Shown piece after piece: positions 26,176 to 34,290 of a stretch of 64,000 nucleotides of DNA. The DNA lies in contig NZ_RBLC01000003.1 in the NCBI RefSeq assembly GCF_003634455.1, positions 1-64,000 of the forward strand. Reading direction: 5' to 3'. Positions within the stretch are counted from its first letter, which is position 1. Every line of letters starts with the position of its first letter. The notes beneath the pieces are model-generated. The model searched no databases. It was not told the DNA's origin and saw only the letters and a program-made list of their open reading frames with translations. This stretch comes from Flavobacterium endophyticum. Lineage in GTDB: Bacteria > Bacteroidota > Bacteroidia > Flavobacteriales > Flavobacteriaceae. Both the position numbers and the translations under genes were made by a program.

Positions 26176-27873
26176 TTATTGTTGTTGACTTCTAAAAAAA
26201 TGCGACTCAAAGGTAGTAGAATTTCCCATATTATCAGAAACAACTATTTTTAAATCATTTCGCCCTTCATCGGCGATATTGTCCTCAAAATTATACGAAA
26301 GCTTTTTAGTTTTGTAATCATATTCCAACAAAATCCATTTTCCGTTCAGATATCCGTTATATTCTGCTATTCCGGACATATTATCGGATATATAAATTTC
26401 TAGGAATTGCTGCTTGCTGATCCATTTGCCTTCTACAAAATTTGGATTGCTGATTTTCGGCGCAATCGTATCCCTTGCTAAAACGAATTCACCTAAATCT
26501 TTAGTATACGTCGTAAAAATATTTCCTTTTCGATAAGTCTTATTATAGCCAAGACGTTTTCCTTCCTTGGAAGCGATAAACATTTTTGCTTTGTCAGCCT
26601 CGGAAGAAACTGCATCTTCAAAAGTTATGGTGATATTATTATGCACAGGAACAGTTTCATTATGGAGATACAGCACCGTGTCTTTTACATCAAAATCAAG
26701 GTAGAAATCTTCATAAAAAGTTCCGGCCGGTACAAAAACAGTAACATTGTCTTTTGCATAACTATTGTCTTTTCGTGCTTTTAGAAAAAAGCCGGAGCGC
26801 TTTTCTTCCTTCGGAACGGTTATCGGCAAGGATGAATATTGAATTGGAATGTTGATAATGCTCTTGTTTTTATTAAAATCAGAAACTTCAACTTGAAAAT
26901 TCTGATAAAGATTAGGAAGCACTTCAACCATCCCATAAGTATTGTTAGATGTTATGATGCTCAAAAGATACGGCTCGATCATAAACAGCTTTTGCACCCT
27001 TTGGCCAGTCCTCTTAAATCTAGAATAGTCAATAAGCGCATTGATGTAACGTCCTTCATCAAAAGCAAAAGAATCAAATTGGTAACCGAAAAAAGGTTTT
27101 CCGTTACACAATCCTTGCACTTTAAACACGCCATTTTTGTTATAACTGTTGTCGAAAAGATCGTAAGTATTGACACCAAATCCAATTTTTCCGTTGGCAA
27201 CAATTTTTTCTGCGATGTAGCTGCCGTCTTTCTGTAGCGAAAGATTGACTTCCATCGGCCGCTGCATCTGGTTTACGCTAGAACTGTCGCCGATAGGATA
27301 CACCACAAGATTATTAATTACAGGAGGCCTAGTATCTTTTATCTGTATGTCAAATCCGAAAAACATCGGATTAATTATCTTTTCTGTTTTTGAATCACGA
27401 AATTCAAAATGCAAATGCGGTCCGCCGGATCCGCCCGAATTTCCGGATAATGCGATAATATCCCCTTTTTTAACCACAAGTTCATTTTCTGTAGGAAACA
27501 TTTCGACTTCAAATGCTTTTTGAGCATATTGGGCTTTTTTGATATACGCCTCGATTGCAGGAGAAGCCTTTTGAAGATGCCCATAAACAGTGGTATAGCC
27601 GTTGGGATGCGTGATATAAATAGCTTTTCCGTAGCCCCATGTAGAAATTTTTATTCGGGATACGTAACCGTCAGCCGCCGCATAGACATTCAATCCTTCT
27701 TTTTGCTGCGTCTTGAAATCAAGTCCGGTATGGAAATGATTTCCTCTCAATTCTCCAAATGTTCCAGATAAATAAAGTGGGATATCCAAGGGAGAACGAA
27801 AATAATCTTTTGGATAGTCGTTTTGTCCAAAAACCGTGAGGGTAAATAATAAAAAAATCAGGCTAAATCGCAT
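26176..27873 (-). CDS. M23 family metallopeptidase (LytM-type), secreted
   Basis: I take the ATG at 27873, which gives a proper signal peptide (MRFSLIFLLFTLTVFGQ); an upstream in-frame ATG at 27906 would add 11 residues before it. The product is about 565 residues. The LytM/M23 zinc-peptidase domain lies near the N-terminus (about 25-165) with HTGLDF (H and D ligands), YGHL, and GGPHLHFEFRD (HxH motif). The long C-terminal part (about 170-565) is beta-rich and of unknown fold, typical of the larger Bacteroidetes M23 proteins. All catalytic residues are present, so it is probably an active peptidoglycan endopeptidase. It heads the operon with the TonB-dependent receptor. Confidence 0.92.
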   Translation of the reverse strand: MRFSLIFLLFTLTVFGQNDYPKDYFRSPLDIPLYLSGTFGELRGNHFHTGLDFKTQQKEGLNVYAAADGYVSRIKISTWGYGKAIYITHPNGYTTVYGHLQKASPAIEAYIKKAQYAQKAFEVEMFPTENELVVKKGDIIALSGNSGGSGGPHLHFEFRDSKTEKIINPMFFGFDIQIKDTRPPVINNLVVYPIGDSSSVNQMQRPMEVNLSLQKDGSYIAEKIVANGKIGFGVNTYDLFDNSYNKNGVFKVQGLCNGKPFFGYQFDSFAFDEGRYINALIDYSRFKRTGQRVQKLFMIEPYLLSIITSNNTYGMVEVLPNLYQNFQVEVSDFNKNKSIINIPIQYSSLPITVPKEEKRSGFFLKARKDNSYAKDNVTVFVPAGTFYEDFYLDFDVKDTVLYLHNETVPVHNNITITFEDAVSSEADKAKMFIASKEGKRLGYNKTYRKGNIFTTYTKDLGEFVLARDTIAPKISNPNFVEGKWISKQQFLEIYISDNMSGIAEYNGYLNGKWILLEYDYKTKKLSYNFEDNIADEGRNDLKIVVSDNMGNSTTFESHFFRSQQQ

Positions 27874-27999
27874 AGTAAAGGTTTTTGCTAATATAAAAAA
27901 AAGCATGAAGAAAATATAGAATTTTTCGAAATTATAACTCCTTATTTTACAAATTATTACAACAAAAGGTTCGATTAAAAAGATAATTTAAGGAAAAAT

Positions 28000-28031
28000 A
28001 TTGCAATATTTAAATAGGAATAGTAACTTTG
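28000..28031 (+). promoter_or_regulatory. Promoter of the zapA/rny block (TTG-N21-TAACTTTG)
   Basis: TTG at 28000-28002 and TAACTTTG at 28024-28031 are separated by 21 bases, a good match to the Bacteroidetes promoter pattern. The -7 element ends 27 bases before the ATG at 28059, which favours that ATG over the TTG at 28050. Confidence 0.65.
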
Positions 28032-28058
28032 TAAATTATGTAATGAATATTGACTCCA

Positions 28059-28349
28059 ATGAGTGAAATTGCGCAAATCATTGATACTCTTGAAAGCAGG
28101 CTTGAAAAACTCATCGCAAAAATTGAGGGTTTGGAAAAAACATCACGCGAACTGCAGCAAGAATTGAATCAGGCCGCAATAGTGATGCAGAAACAGTCGA
28201 AAGAGATCGAAACGTTGAAATCACAGCATGACACACTCAGAATAGCCAATTCATTATTAGGCAGTGAAGAAAATAAAAGAGATACAAAGCTTAAGATAAA
28301 TTCATTAATCCGTGAAATTGATTACTGTATAGCACAGCTTTCAGATTAG
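28059..28349 (+). CDS. Small coiled-coil protein upstream of zapA (ZapB-like by position)
   Basis: This 96-residue, soluble, almost fully helical protein has heptad patterning through about residue 75 (IDTLESRLEKLIAKIEGLEKTSRELQQELNQ; MQKQSKEIETLKSQHDTLRIANSLL). It starts at ATG 28059; an in-frame TTG at 28050 could add three residues. It lies 5 bases before zapA, and this order is conserved in flavobacteria. Its size, coiled coil and position suggest a divisome-associated partner of ZapA analogous to ZapB. There is no clear sequence identity with the proteobacterial protein that I can assert. Confidence 0.8.
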   Translation: MSEIAQIIDTLESRLEKLIAKIEGLEKTSRELQQELNQAAIVMQKQSKEIETLKSQHDTLRIANSLLGSEENKRDTKLKINSLIREIDYCIAQLSD

Positions 28350-28354
28350 TAATT

Positions 28355-28648
28355 ATGGACGAAAAGCTTAAAATTAAAATATCAATCGCAGACAGAGTCT
28401 ACCCCTTAACAGTAGACATGTCACAAGAAGAAGGGTTGCGAAGCGCTTCCAAAAAGATTGATTTAATGATTAAGCAATTCGAAGAGAATTATGCGGTTCG
28501 TGACAAACAGGATGTTTTGGCAATGTGCGCCTTGCAATTTGCATCGCAATTAGAGCAGAAACAAATCGATTCTTCGACAGATAATGTTGAAGCCAACGAA
28601 AGACTGAAGAAGATTAATGATTTATTAGCAAGCTATCTAGATAAATAA
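28355..28648 (+). CDS. zapA: Cell division protein ZapA
   Basis: This 97-residue protein has the ZapA layout: an N-terminal globular region (KLKIKISIADRVYPLTVDMSQEEGLRSASKKIDLMIKQFEENY) followed by a long C-terminal helix for coiled-coil dimerisation (VLAMCALQFASQLEQKQID onwards). ZapA binds FtsZ and bundles protofilaments at the division ring. It lies just upstream of the 6S RNA and rny. This mirrors the zapA-ssrS association of proteobacteria, where the 6S gene also follows zapA. Confidence 0.92.
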   Translation: MDEKLKIKISIADRVYPLTVDMSQEEGLRSASKKIDLMIKQFEENYAVRDKQDVLAMCALQFASQLEQKQIDSSTDNVEANERLKKINDLLASYLDK

Positions 28649-28677
28649 AAAACGTTCTTTAACATAGACTAAAATAC

Positions 28678-28838
28678 TGCCTACATTAGTTCATATTTGG
28701 TAAACTCAACACTAACAAATTAAAATGAGCAAATCATCGTTACTAAAGCAAGCTGCCTTGAGCAGATCCTTGAACAGCGAGTTAGCTCAAAACTTGTCTT
28801 AACGAGTTTATACAAGCAATCTAATGTAGGCTTTTTTT
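28678..28838 (+). ncRNA. ssrS: 6S RNA (6S-Flavo type)
   Basis: The 210 bases between zapA and rny contain an RNA of about 160 nt. It is closed by a perfect 11-bp stem, GCCTACATTAG (28679-28689) with CTAATGTAGGC (28821-28831), directly followed by seven Ts (28832-28838) as a terminator. The interior is a long, imperfectly paired arm, as expected for 6S RNA, which binds the housekeeping RNA polymerase by mimicking an open promoter. The zapA-6S-rny location and size match the 6S-Flavo class described in Flavobacteriia. I cannot run a covariance-model search, so the class is assigned from position, size and closing stem. The 5' end is approximate. Confidence 0.85.
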
Positions 28839-28858
28839 ATATATAAATTTCAACAAAC

Positions 28859-30424
28859 ATGGACAGTACATTAATTATAATTATTTCAGGAATCGTAGGC
28901 ATCGCGGCAGGTTTTGCTATTGCAAAAGTGATGGAAAGGAGCAACGTTTCCAACCTGATAAAAAACGCCAAAAAAGAGGCCGCATCGATTTTAAAAGATG
29001 CCAAAGCAGAAGCCGAAACCAACAAGCAGCACAAAATCCTGCAAGCAAAGGAGAAATTCATCGAACTTAAGTCAGAGCACGAACAAGTAATCCTGGCTAG
29101 AGACAAAAAAATAGCAGAAGCAGAAAAAAGAACAAGAGATAAAGAATCTCAAGTATCGAATGAACTGGCAAAAACCAAAAAGGCGACCGATGATCTTGAA
29201 GCAAAAATCAACGATTACTCTAACAGAATCGAATCGCTAGAAAAAAAGCAAGCTGAAGTAGACAGATTACACAAAAGCCAAGTAGAACAGCTTGAAGTTA
29301 TCTCTGGATTGTCTGCCGAAGAAGCGAAAAACCAATTGGTTGAAAGCTTGAAAGCTGAAGCAAAAAGCAGCGCTATGTCGCACATCCAAGAAACGCTTGA
29401 AGAAGCCAAGCTTACGGCACAACAAGAAGCAAAGAAAATCATTATCAATACAATCCAAAGAGTCGGTACGGAAGAAGCTGTCGAAAACTGCGTTTCTGTA
29501 TTCAACATCGAATCGGATGACGTAAAAGGACGAATCATCGGCCGTGAAGGTAGAAATATCCGAGCTTTGGAAGCAGCAACAGGGGTTGAAATCATCGTTG
29601 ATGATACTCCAGAAGCCATTATCCTTTCTTGCTTTGATCCTGTCCGCAGAGAGATTGCTCGTTTGGCATTACATAAATTGGTAACTGACGGACGTATTCA
29701 CCCTGCCAGAATCGAAGAAGTAGTAGCCAAAACCGCTAAACAAATTGATGACGAGATTATCGAAGTTGGTAAGCGTACAGTTATTGATTTAGGAATCCAC
29801 GGATTACACCCAGAATTGATTAAAGTGGTAGGACGAATGAAATACCGTTCTTCTTACGGACAAAACTTATTACAACACTCCCGTGAAGTTTCTAAGCTTT
29901 GCGGAATCATGGCAGCTGAATTAGGACTGAATGTTAAACTGGCAAAAAGAGCCGGATTATTACACGATATAGGAAAAGTGCCTGATACGGAAAGTGATCT
30001 TCCACACGCATTGCTAGGTATGCAATGGGCTGAAAAATATGGCGAAAAAGAAGAAGTATGCAATGCAATTGGAGCGCATCATGACGAGATTGAAATGAAA
30101 TCATTGCTTTCTCCGATCATCCAAGTTTGTGATGCTATTTCTGGAGCGAGACCTGGAGCCAGAAGACAGGTTTTAGACTCATACATTCAACGATTAAAAG
30201 ATCTTGAAGATATTGCTTATGGTTTCCAAGGAGTGAAAAGCGCCTATGCGATCCAAGCAGGTAGAGAATTGCGTGTTATCGTAGAAAGCGAAAAAGTTTC
30301 TGATGATAACGCAGCAAACCTTTCTTTCGAAATCTCACAGAAAATACAGACTGAAATGACTTACCCTGGACAAGTAAAAATCACGGTTATCAGGGAAACA
30401 AGAGCTGTAAATATTGCGAAATAA
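28859..30424 (+). CDS. rny: Ribonuclease Y
   Basis: This 521-residue membrane-anchored endoribonuclease starts mRNA decay. It has an N-terminal transmembrane helix ([20 protein letters not shown]), a long coiled coil at about 30-200 ([31 protein letters not shown]), and a KH RNA-binding domain near 215-275 ([24 protein letters not shown]). An HD metal-dependent phosphohydrolase domain at about 330-430 ([27 protein letters not shown], with the HD pair) is followed by a conserved C-terminal region ([22 protein letters not shown]). It is full length. The start lies 20 bases after the 6S RNA T-run, so transcription of rny may depend on read-through or a separate start. Confidence 0.98.
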   Translation: MDSTLIIIISGIVGIAAGFAIAKVMERSNVSNLIKNAKKEAASILKDAKAEAETNKQHKILQAKEKFIELKSEHEQVILARDKKIAEAEKRTRDKESQVSNELAKTKKATDDLEAKINDYSNRIESLEKKQAEVDRLHKSQVEQLEVISGLSAEEAKNQLVESLKAEAKSSAMSHIQETLEEAKLTAQQEAKKIIINTIQRVGTEEAVENCVSVFNIESDDVKGRIIGREGRNIRALEAATGVEIIVDDTPEAIILSCFDPVRREIARLALHKLVTDGRIHPARIEEVVAKTAKQIDDEIIEVGKRTVIDLGIHGLHPELIKVVGRMKYRSSYGQNLLQHSREVSKLCGIMAAELGLNVKLAKRAGLLHDIGKVPDTESDLPHALLGMQWAEKYGEKEEVCNAIGAHHDEIEMKSLLSPIIQVCDAISGARPGARRQVLDSYIQRLKDLEDIAYGFQGVKSAYAIQAGRELRVIVESEKVSDDNAANLSFEISQKIQTEMTYPGQVKITVIRETRAVNIAK

Positions 30425-30440
30425 TTTACAGAATACATCT

Positions 30441-30478
30441 AAAAAAAAAGCTCCTCAAATAAATGAGGAGCTTTTTTT
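30441..30478. terminator. Bidirectional terminator between rny and the response regulator gene
   Basis: AGCTCCTCA and TGAGGAGCT form the stem, flanked by nine As and seven Ts. It serves rny on the plus strand and the response regulator gene on the minus strand. Confidence 0.93.
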
Positions 30479-30875
30479 AGTTTAGAAATATCCTGCAGAT
30501 ATCTTCAAGACAGACAGGCTTCAAGAAATAATCTTTTACTTCGTTAGGAAAATCTTTGGCCTTATTCAAATCGAAAGGACTGTTAGAAGAGCTTACCATA
30601 TAAATTACGGTTTCCTTATTCAGCGATCCTTTGATCTTTTGGAATTCTTCCAGAAACTGCCATCCGTCCATTACTGGCATATTGATATCCAAAAGAATCA
30701 GGTCTGGCAGCGTAGTCCCGTTTTTGGAATTTTCTTTTAGGCCTTCAATTGCTTCCTGCCCATTTTCAAAAAATCGTGAATTGACCTCTATATTATTCTT
30801 TTTCAATAAATTTTTTAATATAAAATGGTAGATTTTATCATCATCAACCACGAAAACATCATTAAACTTTTTCAT
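30477..30875 (-). CDS. Single-domain response regulator
   Basis: A receiver domain of about 132 residues without an output domain. I place the start at ATG 30875 (MKKFNDVFVVDDDKIYHF), because the receiver fold begins there; a longer reading from 30935 would add 20 residues lying wholly inside the kinase gene. Acidic pocket VVDDD, phospho-acceptor Asp in LILLDINMPVMDGW, switch Ser in YMVSSSN, and the conserved Lys in YFLKPV are all present. It overlaps the 3' end of the upstream histidine kinase gene by 14 bases, so it is probably its cognate partner and translationally coupled. It likely acts by protein contact. Confidence 0.9.
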   Translation of the reverse strand: MKKFNDVFVVDDDKIYHFILKNLLKKNNIEVNSRFFENGQEAIEGLKENSKNGTTLPDLILLDINMPVMDGWQFLEEFQKIKGSLNKETVIYMVSSSNSPFDLNKAKDFPNEVKDYFLKPVCLEDICRIFLN

Positions 30876-32385
30876 TAAAATATATTTTAAATGCAGTTCC
30901 TTCCCCCACTTTGCTTGTAACTTCAATTTTTCCACCCATGGCTTCGACCTGATTTTTTGTTATAAAAAGGCCAATTCCCCTAGAATCCGGATGCTGATGA
31001 AACGTCTTATACATCCCAAAAAGCGAATTCCTATATTTATCCAAATCTATCCCGAGTCCATTATCTGAAATCGTCAGTACTTTTTTCCCTTTTTCATACG
31101 TCAGCTGGTAGGTGATTTCCAACTGCCTGTCAGGATGGGAATATTTGATCGCATTTGTCGTAAAATTCAAAAGAATACTTTCCAAATAAGCCGGGTTATA
31201 ATTTATATACACGTCATCCGGAATCAAGCTTATGATTTTTACATTATGCTTATTTATCTTTTCGCTCAGAACATTCAGCGTTCTCTGAAAAAACTCATTC
31301 AGATTCAGGTTTTCTCGAGCAATCTTTATTTCTGTATGTATGCTGACCAATTCGTTCAGATGTTCTATTGTCTGCGTCAATTCATTCGAAATTGTTCTCA
31401 GGTGCAACAGCGTTTCTTCGCGTTCTTGAGTATCCTGAATATCGTCAACTAGATCAAGAAGCATCGTAAAATTCCCAGCATGCGAACGCAAATTGTGCGA
31501 AACGATATGAGCGAAGTTCAACAACCTGCTATTCTGTTCGCTTACGATATCAAGCGTTTTTTTCAACTCATCTTCTCTTTCTTTTTGAGAAGAAATATCG
31601 GTATGCGTTCCTATAATCCTTAACGGCTTCCCGGCTTTGTCGCGTTCAATTACCTTACCGCGGTCGAGTATCCACTTATATGTTCCTTTTCGTCCTTGTA
31701 CCCTATGCAGATTTTCATAAACTGCGGTCACTCCTTTTAAATGCATGTCGATATCCGAAAGATATTCCTTCCTGTCGTCAGGATGCACTTTTGAGGTACA
31801 GTTTTCAAACGAATTGATTCCTTCTTCTTCATCAAGATCAAGGATTTTCATCGACTGTTCAGAATAGAAAACCGTATTGTTTTGAAGATTCCAATCCCAA
31901 ACACCACCCATAGAAGCTTCTAGCGCAAATTCAAAGCGTTTTTCGGATAAAATCAGTCGTAATTCTTGTTCTTTGTTTGCCGTAACATCGGCAATACGTC
32001 CATAAAATACGACACTCCCATCTTCTAAAGCTTCTGGTTTTGCCGAGCCTTTCAGCCAGCGGATTCCTTTTTTCGGAAGCAGAACCCTATATTCATGGTT
32101 CCATCTTGTTAAGGTATCCCTTGATTTTAGGACTGATTTTAAAAATCCTTTTACGTCTTCCTTAAGAATGCGATCTGTTATCACGACTCCGGCATCATGC
32201 TCAAGATAATCTTTTTCGAACCCGTAAATCTCCATAGCGGAGTGGCTTACAAATGGCATACTGTAAGTATTATCCTTTTCAATTTTAAACTGAAAAATCA
32301 GATCTGGAATTTCTTTCAGAAGCTTTTCATAAAATTGATTCGAAGTGTAAGATTCATCTGAATTTACGTAATTCTCGAATGGCAT
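30862..32385 (-). CDS. PAS-domain sensor histidine kinase
   Basis: This 507-residue protein has no signal peptide or membrane helix, so it is probably cytoplasmic. Two PAS domains are visible: about 15-140 (DLIFQFKIEKDNTYSMPFVS, ending KGSAKPEALEDGSVVFYGRIADVT) and about 145-270 (EASMGGVWDWNLQNNTVFYSE; PAC-like RIIGTHTDISSQKERE). The dimerisation helix carries the phospho-acceptor His in FAHIVSHNLRSH (about 290). The ATPase domain has its N-box NFTTNAIKYSH near 405, then ISDNGLGIDL and SRGIGLFITKNQVEAMGG. The same SHNLRS-type kinase core recurs at 49919-51271. It pairs with the overlapping response regulator. The input signal is unknown. Confidence 0.93.
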   Translation of the reverse strand: MPFENYVNSDESYTSNQFYEKLLKEIPDLIFQFKIEKDNTYSMPFVSHSAMEIYGFEKDYLEHDAGVVITDRILKEDVKGFLKSVLKSRDTLTRWNHEYRVLLPKKGIRWLKGSAKPEALEDGSVVFYGRIADVTANKEQELRLILSEKRFEFALEASMGGVWDWNLQNNTVFYSEQSMKILDLDEEEGINSFENCTSKVHPDDRKEYLSDIDMHLKGVTAVYENLHRVQGRKGTYKWILDRGKVIERDKAGKPLRIIGTHTDISSQKEREDELKKTLDIVSEQNSRLLNFAHIVSHNLRSHAGNFTMLLDLVDDIQDTQEREETLLHLRTISNELTQTIEHLNELVSIHTEIKIARENLNLNEFFQRTLNVLSEKINKHNVKIISLIPDDVYINYNPAYLESILLNFTTNAIKYSHPDRQLEITYQLTYEKGKKVLTISDNGLGIDLDKYRNSLFGMYKTFHQHPDSRGIGLFITKNQVEAMGGKIEVTSKVGEGTAFKIYFNEKV

Positions 32386-32413
32386 TAAAGGTTAACATAT
32401 TGGTTAGGTGGCA

Positions 32414-32421
32414 CAAAAGTA
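32414..32421 (-). promoter_or_regulatory. Bacteroidetes -7 element (TACTTTTG) of the kinase gene
   Basis: TACTTTTG on the minus strand fits TAnnTTTG and lies 28 bases upstream of the kinase ATG at 32385. No TTG is seen at the usual distance. Confidence 0.45.
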
Positions 32422-32471
32422 TATACCAAAATGTCAAATCCATATAGGAAAAACACAAAATCGTTTAACGG

Positions 32472-33371
32472 TTATTTTCTTGGATGAAATGCATTCATAA
32501 CTTGGGTAAGATGCCTTCTGTCGAGGTGTACATAAATTTCTGTAGTTGTAATCGATTCATGTCCAAGCATCAATTGGATTGACCGAAGGTCTGCTCCATT
32601 TTCTAAAAGATGGGTAGCAAAAGAATGCCGAAATGTATGTGGGCTGATTGTTTTCTTGAGATTAATTTTTACCGCCAAGTCTTTGATTATTGTAAAAATC
32701 ATAGCCCTTGTCAGCTGTTTTCCTCTTCGGTTGAGAAACAGCGTGTCTTCATGACCTTTTTGAATGGAAAGATGCGATCGTATCGAAGTCTTATACATAT
32801 CGATATACTTCTGCGTAAGATTTCCGATTGGGACAAAACGCTGCTTGTCGCCCTTTCCTTTTACTTTTATAAAACCTTCTTCAAAAAACAGGTCCGAGAT
32901 TTTGAGAGACACTAATTCCGAAACCCGCAATCCGCAGCCGTAAAGCGTTTCCAGCATGGCCCGGTTTCTTTCGCCTTCGTTGGAAGACAAGTCTATCGCG
33001 CCAATGATCTTGTCAATCTCATCCGTTGACAATGTATCGGGGAGTTTTCTGCCTATTTTGGGGATTTCTACAAGTTCCATCGGATTATCATTTCTATAAT
33101 CTTCAAAAATCATGTAACTGAAAAAACTTCTCAATCCCGAAATGATTCTTGCTTGGGAACGAGGATTTACCGTTTTCGAAATATCGTAAACAAATTGCTG
33201 TATCACTTCTTCAGAAATAGCAACAGGACTTACATTTATCTGATTTACAGAAAGATATAACACAATCTTTTCTATATCAAACGTATAATTGTCAATCGTA
33301 TTTTTTGACAAGCCACGCTCAATCTTTAAAAAAGATTGGAAATTTTTAATGTATGTCTCCCAGTTTGCCAT
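32472..33371 (-). CDS. xerD: Tyrosine recombinase XerC/XerD family
   Basis: This 299-residue protein has an N-terminal SAM-like DNA-binding domain (FLKIERGLSKNTIDNYTFDIEKIV) and a catalytic domain. All active-site residues are visible: Arg in LYGCGLRVSELVSL (about 150), Lys in KVKGKGDKQRFVP, HTFRHSFATHLL (His and Arg, about 250), His in MLGHESITTTEIY, and the nucleophile Tyr in IYVHLD (about 281). The length is standard for the Xer recombinases that resolve chromosome dimers at dif. No integron, attachment site or mobile cargo is next to it, so a housekeeping role is more likely than an integrase. The XerC versus XerD label is tentative. Confidence 0.93.
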   Translation of the reverse strand: MANWETYIKNFQSFLKIERGLSKNTIDNYTFDIEKIVLYLSVNQINVSPVAISEEVIQQFVYDISKTVNPRSQARIISGLRSFFSYMIFEDYRNDNPMELVEIPKIGRKLPDTLSTDEIDKIIGAIDLSSNEGERNRAMLETLYGCGLRVSELVSLKISDLFFEEGFIKVKGKGDKQRFVPIGNLTQKYIDMYKTSIRSHLSIQKGHEDTLFLNRRGKQLTRAMIFTIIKDLAVKINLKKTISPHTFRHSFATHLLENGADLRSIQLMLGHESITTTEIYVHLDRRHLTQVMNAFHPRK

Positions 33372-33446
33372 TTGCTGAATGTTGCCGAATTACTATGCTG
33401 GCATAATAAATGTACTTGTTTGTCTACTAACAAAAATAATCTAATT

Positions 33447-34076
33447 ATGAAGCTATTAAAAATTATTTCGACAAATGTGCTTTTGATTGGCGGAATGCTA
33501 TCTTTTTCGACTCAAAAAGCACAGGCCCAATCTGATGGCTCATTTAATAAAGCTGGATTTGGAGTAAAAGGCGGTCTGAATTACGCCACGATTACAAAAG
33601 GTGACTTTGATGAAGGTCCTGATGCAAGGACGAGTTTCTATGTAGGTGCTACGGCTGAAATTCCGCTGATAGATGATTCCTTTTCGATTCAGCCCGAAGT
33701 TATTTATTCAAGACAGGGTTTTGAAAGGAATTATTCTTTTTTAGGAAGCGATTATACTGCGGAATACCAATTGGATTATATCAATGTTCCGGTATTGGCA
33801 AAACTGTACATCGTAAAAGGATTTAGTATTGAAGCTGGTCCTCAGTTCGGATTCAAGATTAATGAGAAAATTGATTTGGATGCTGGCGACGACGATGAAG
33901 GAAATGATTTGGATGAAGTAAATGATTTCGACATGGGATTGGCAGCCGGCCTGACTTTCCAATTTGACGGAGGTTTGTTCATTAATGGAAGGTACAATCA
34001 CAGTTTTAATGAAGTTATCAAAGATTCTGATGCTAAAAACTCCGTTATACAATTCGGATTGGGATATAAATTTTAA
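33447..34076 (+). CDS. Outer-membrane beta-barrel protein (PorT-like porin family), copy 1
   Basis: I use ATG 33447, where a normal signal peptide begins (MKLLKIISTNVLLIGGMLSF, cleaved after AQA near residue 28); an in-frame ATG at 33336 would put 37 unlikely residues before it. The 209-residue protein is an eight-strand-type barrel with the family pattern FGVKGGLNYATIT, SFYVGATAEIPL, FSIQPEVIYSRQGF, YQLDYINVPVLAKLYI, SIEAGPQFGFKI, and final aromatic strand VIQFGLGYKF. An external loop is strikingly acidic (DLDAGDDDEGNDLDEVNDFD). It is the tandem paralog of the next gene. The function is unknown; such barrels are abundant in Bacteroidetes. Confidence 0.9.
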   Translation: MKLLKIISTNVLLIGGMLSFSTQKAQAQSDGSFNKAGFGVKGGLNYATITKGDFDEGPDARTSFYVGATAEIPLIDDSFSIQPEVIYSRQGFERNYSFLGSDYTAEYQLDYINVPVLAKLYIVKGFSIEAGPQFGFKINEKIDLDAGDDDEGNDLDEVNDFDMGLAAGLTFQFDGGLFINGRYNHSFNEVIKDSDAKNSVIQFGLGYKF

Positions 34077-34251
34077 CATTTCCCATTTCTCCGCCAAGTT
34101 TAGATAGTATGAGATTCAAAAAATAATCAAAAGTTTATATCTAAACAAAAAAATATTACATAATAACCATAAATAATAAACTTTTATACTTAAAATAGTT
34201 AATTTTTTGTGAATTATGAAATATTTAGAATTTTAAGACCATTCTTAAATC

Positions 34252-34259
34252 TAAATTTG
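34252..34259 (+). promoter_or_regulatory. Bacteroidetes -7 element (TAAATTTG) of barrel copy 2
   Basis: TAAATTTG fits TAnnTTTG and ends 31 bases before the ATG at 34291, suggesting that the second barrel gene has its own promoter in the 214-base spacer. No TTG element is at the expected distance. Confidence 0.5.
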
Positions 34260-34290
34260 ACTTACAAACCTTAATTAAAAAAAGAAGATT

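Noticed and set aside
30862..30935. Longer start for the response regulator (ATG 30935)
   Set aside because: The extra 20 residues are inside the kinase gene in another frame and do not look like a receiver start; ATG 30875 opens the receiver fold directly.
32472..33371. Integrase of a mobile element or integron
   Set aside because: There is no attachment-site repeat, cargo or transposase around it; length and residues fit the housekeeping Xer recombinases.
33336..33446. Upstream extension of barrel copy 1
   Set aside because: The 37 additional residues precede a normal signal peptide and overlap the xerD gene region; the tandem paralog starts with the same MKLLK sequence at the shorter position.
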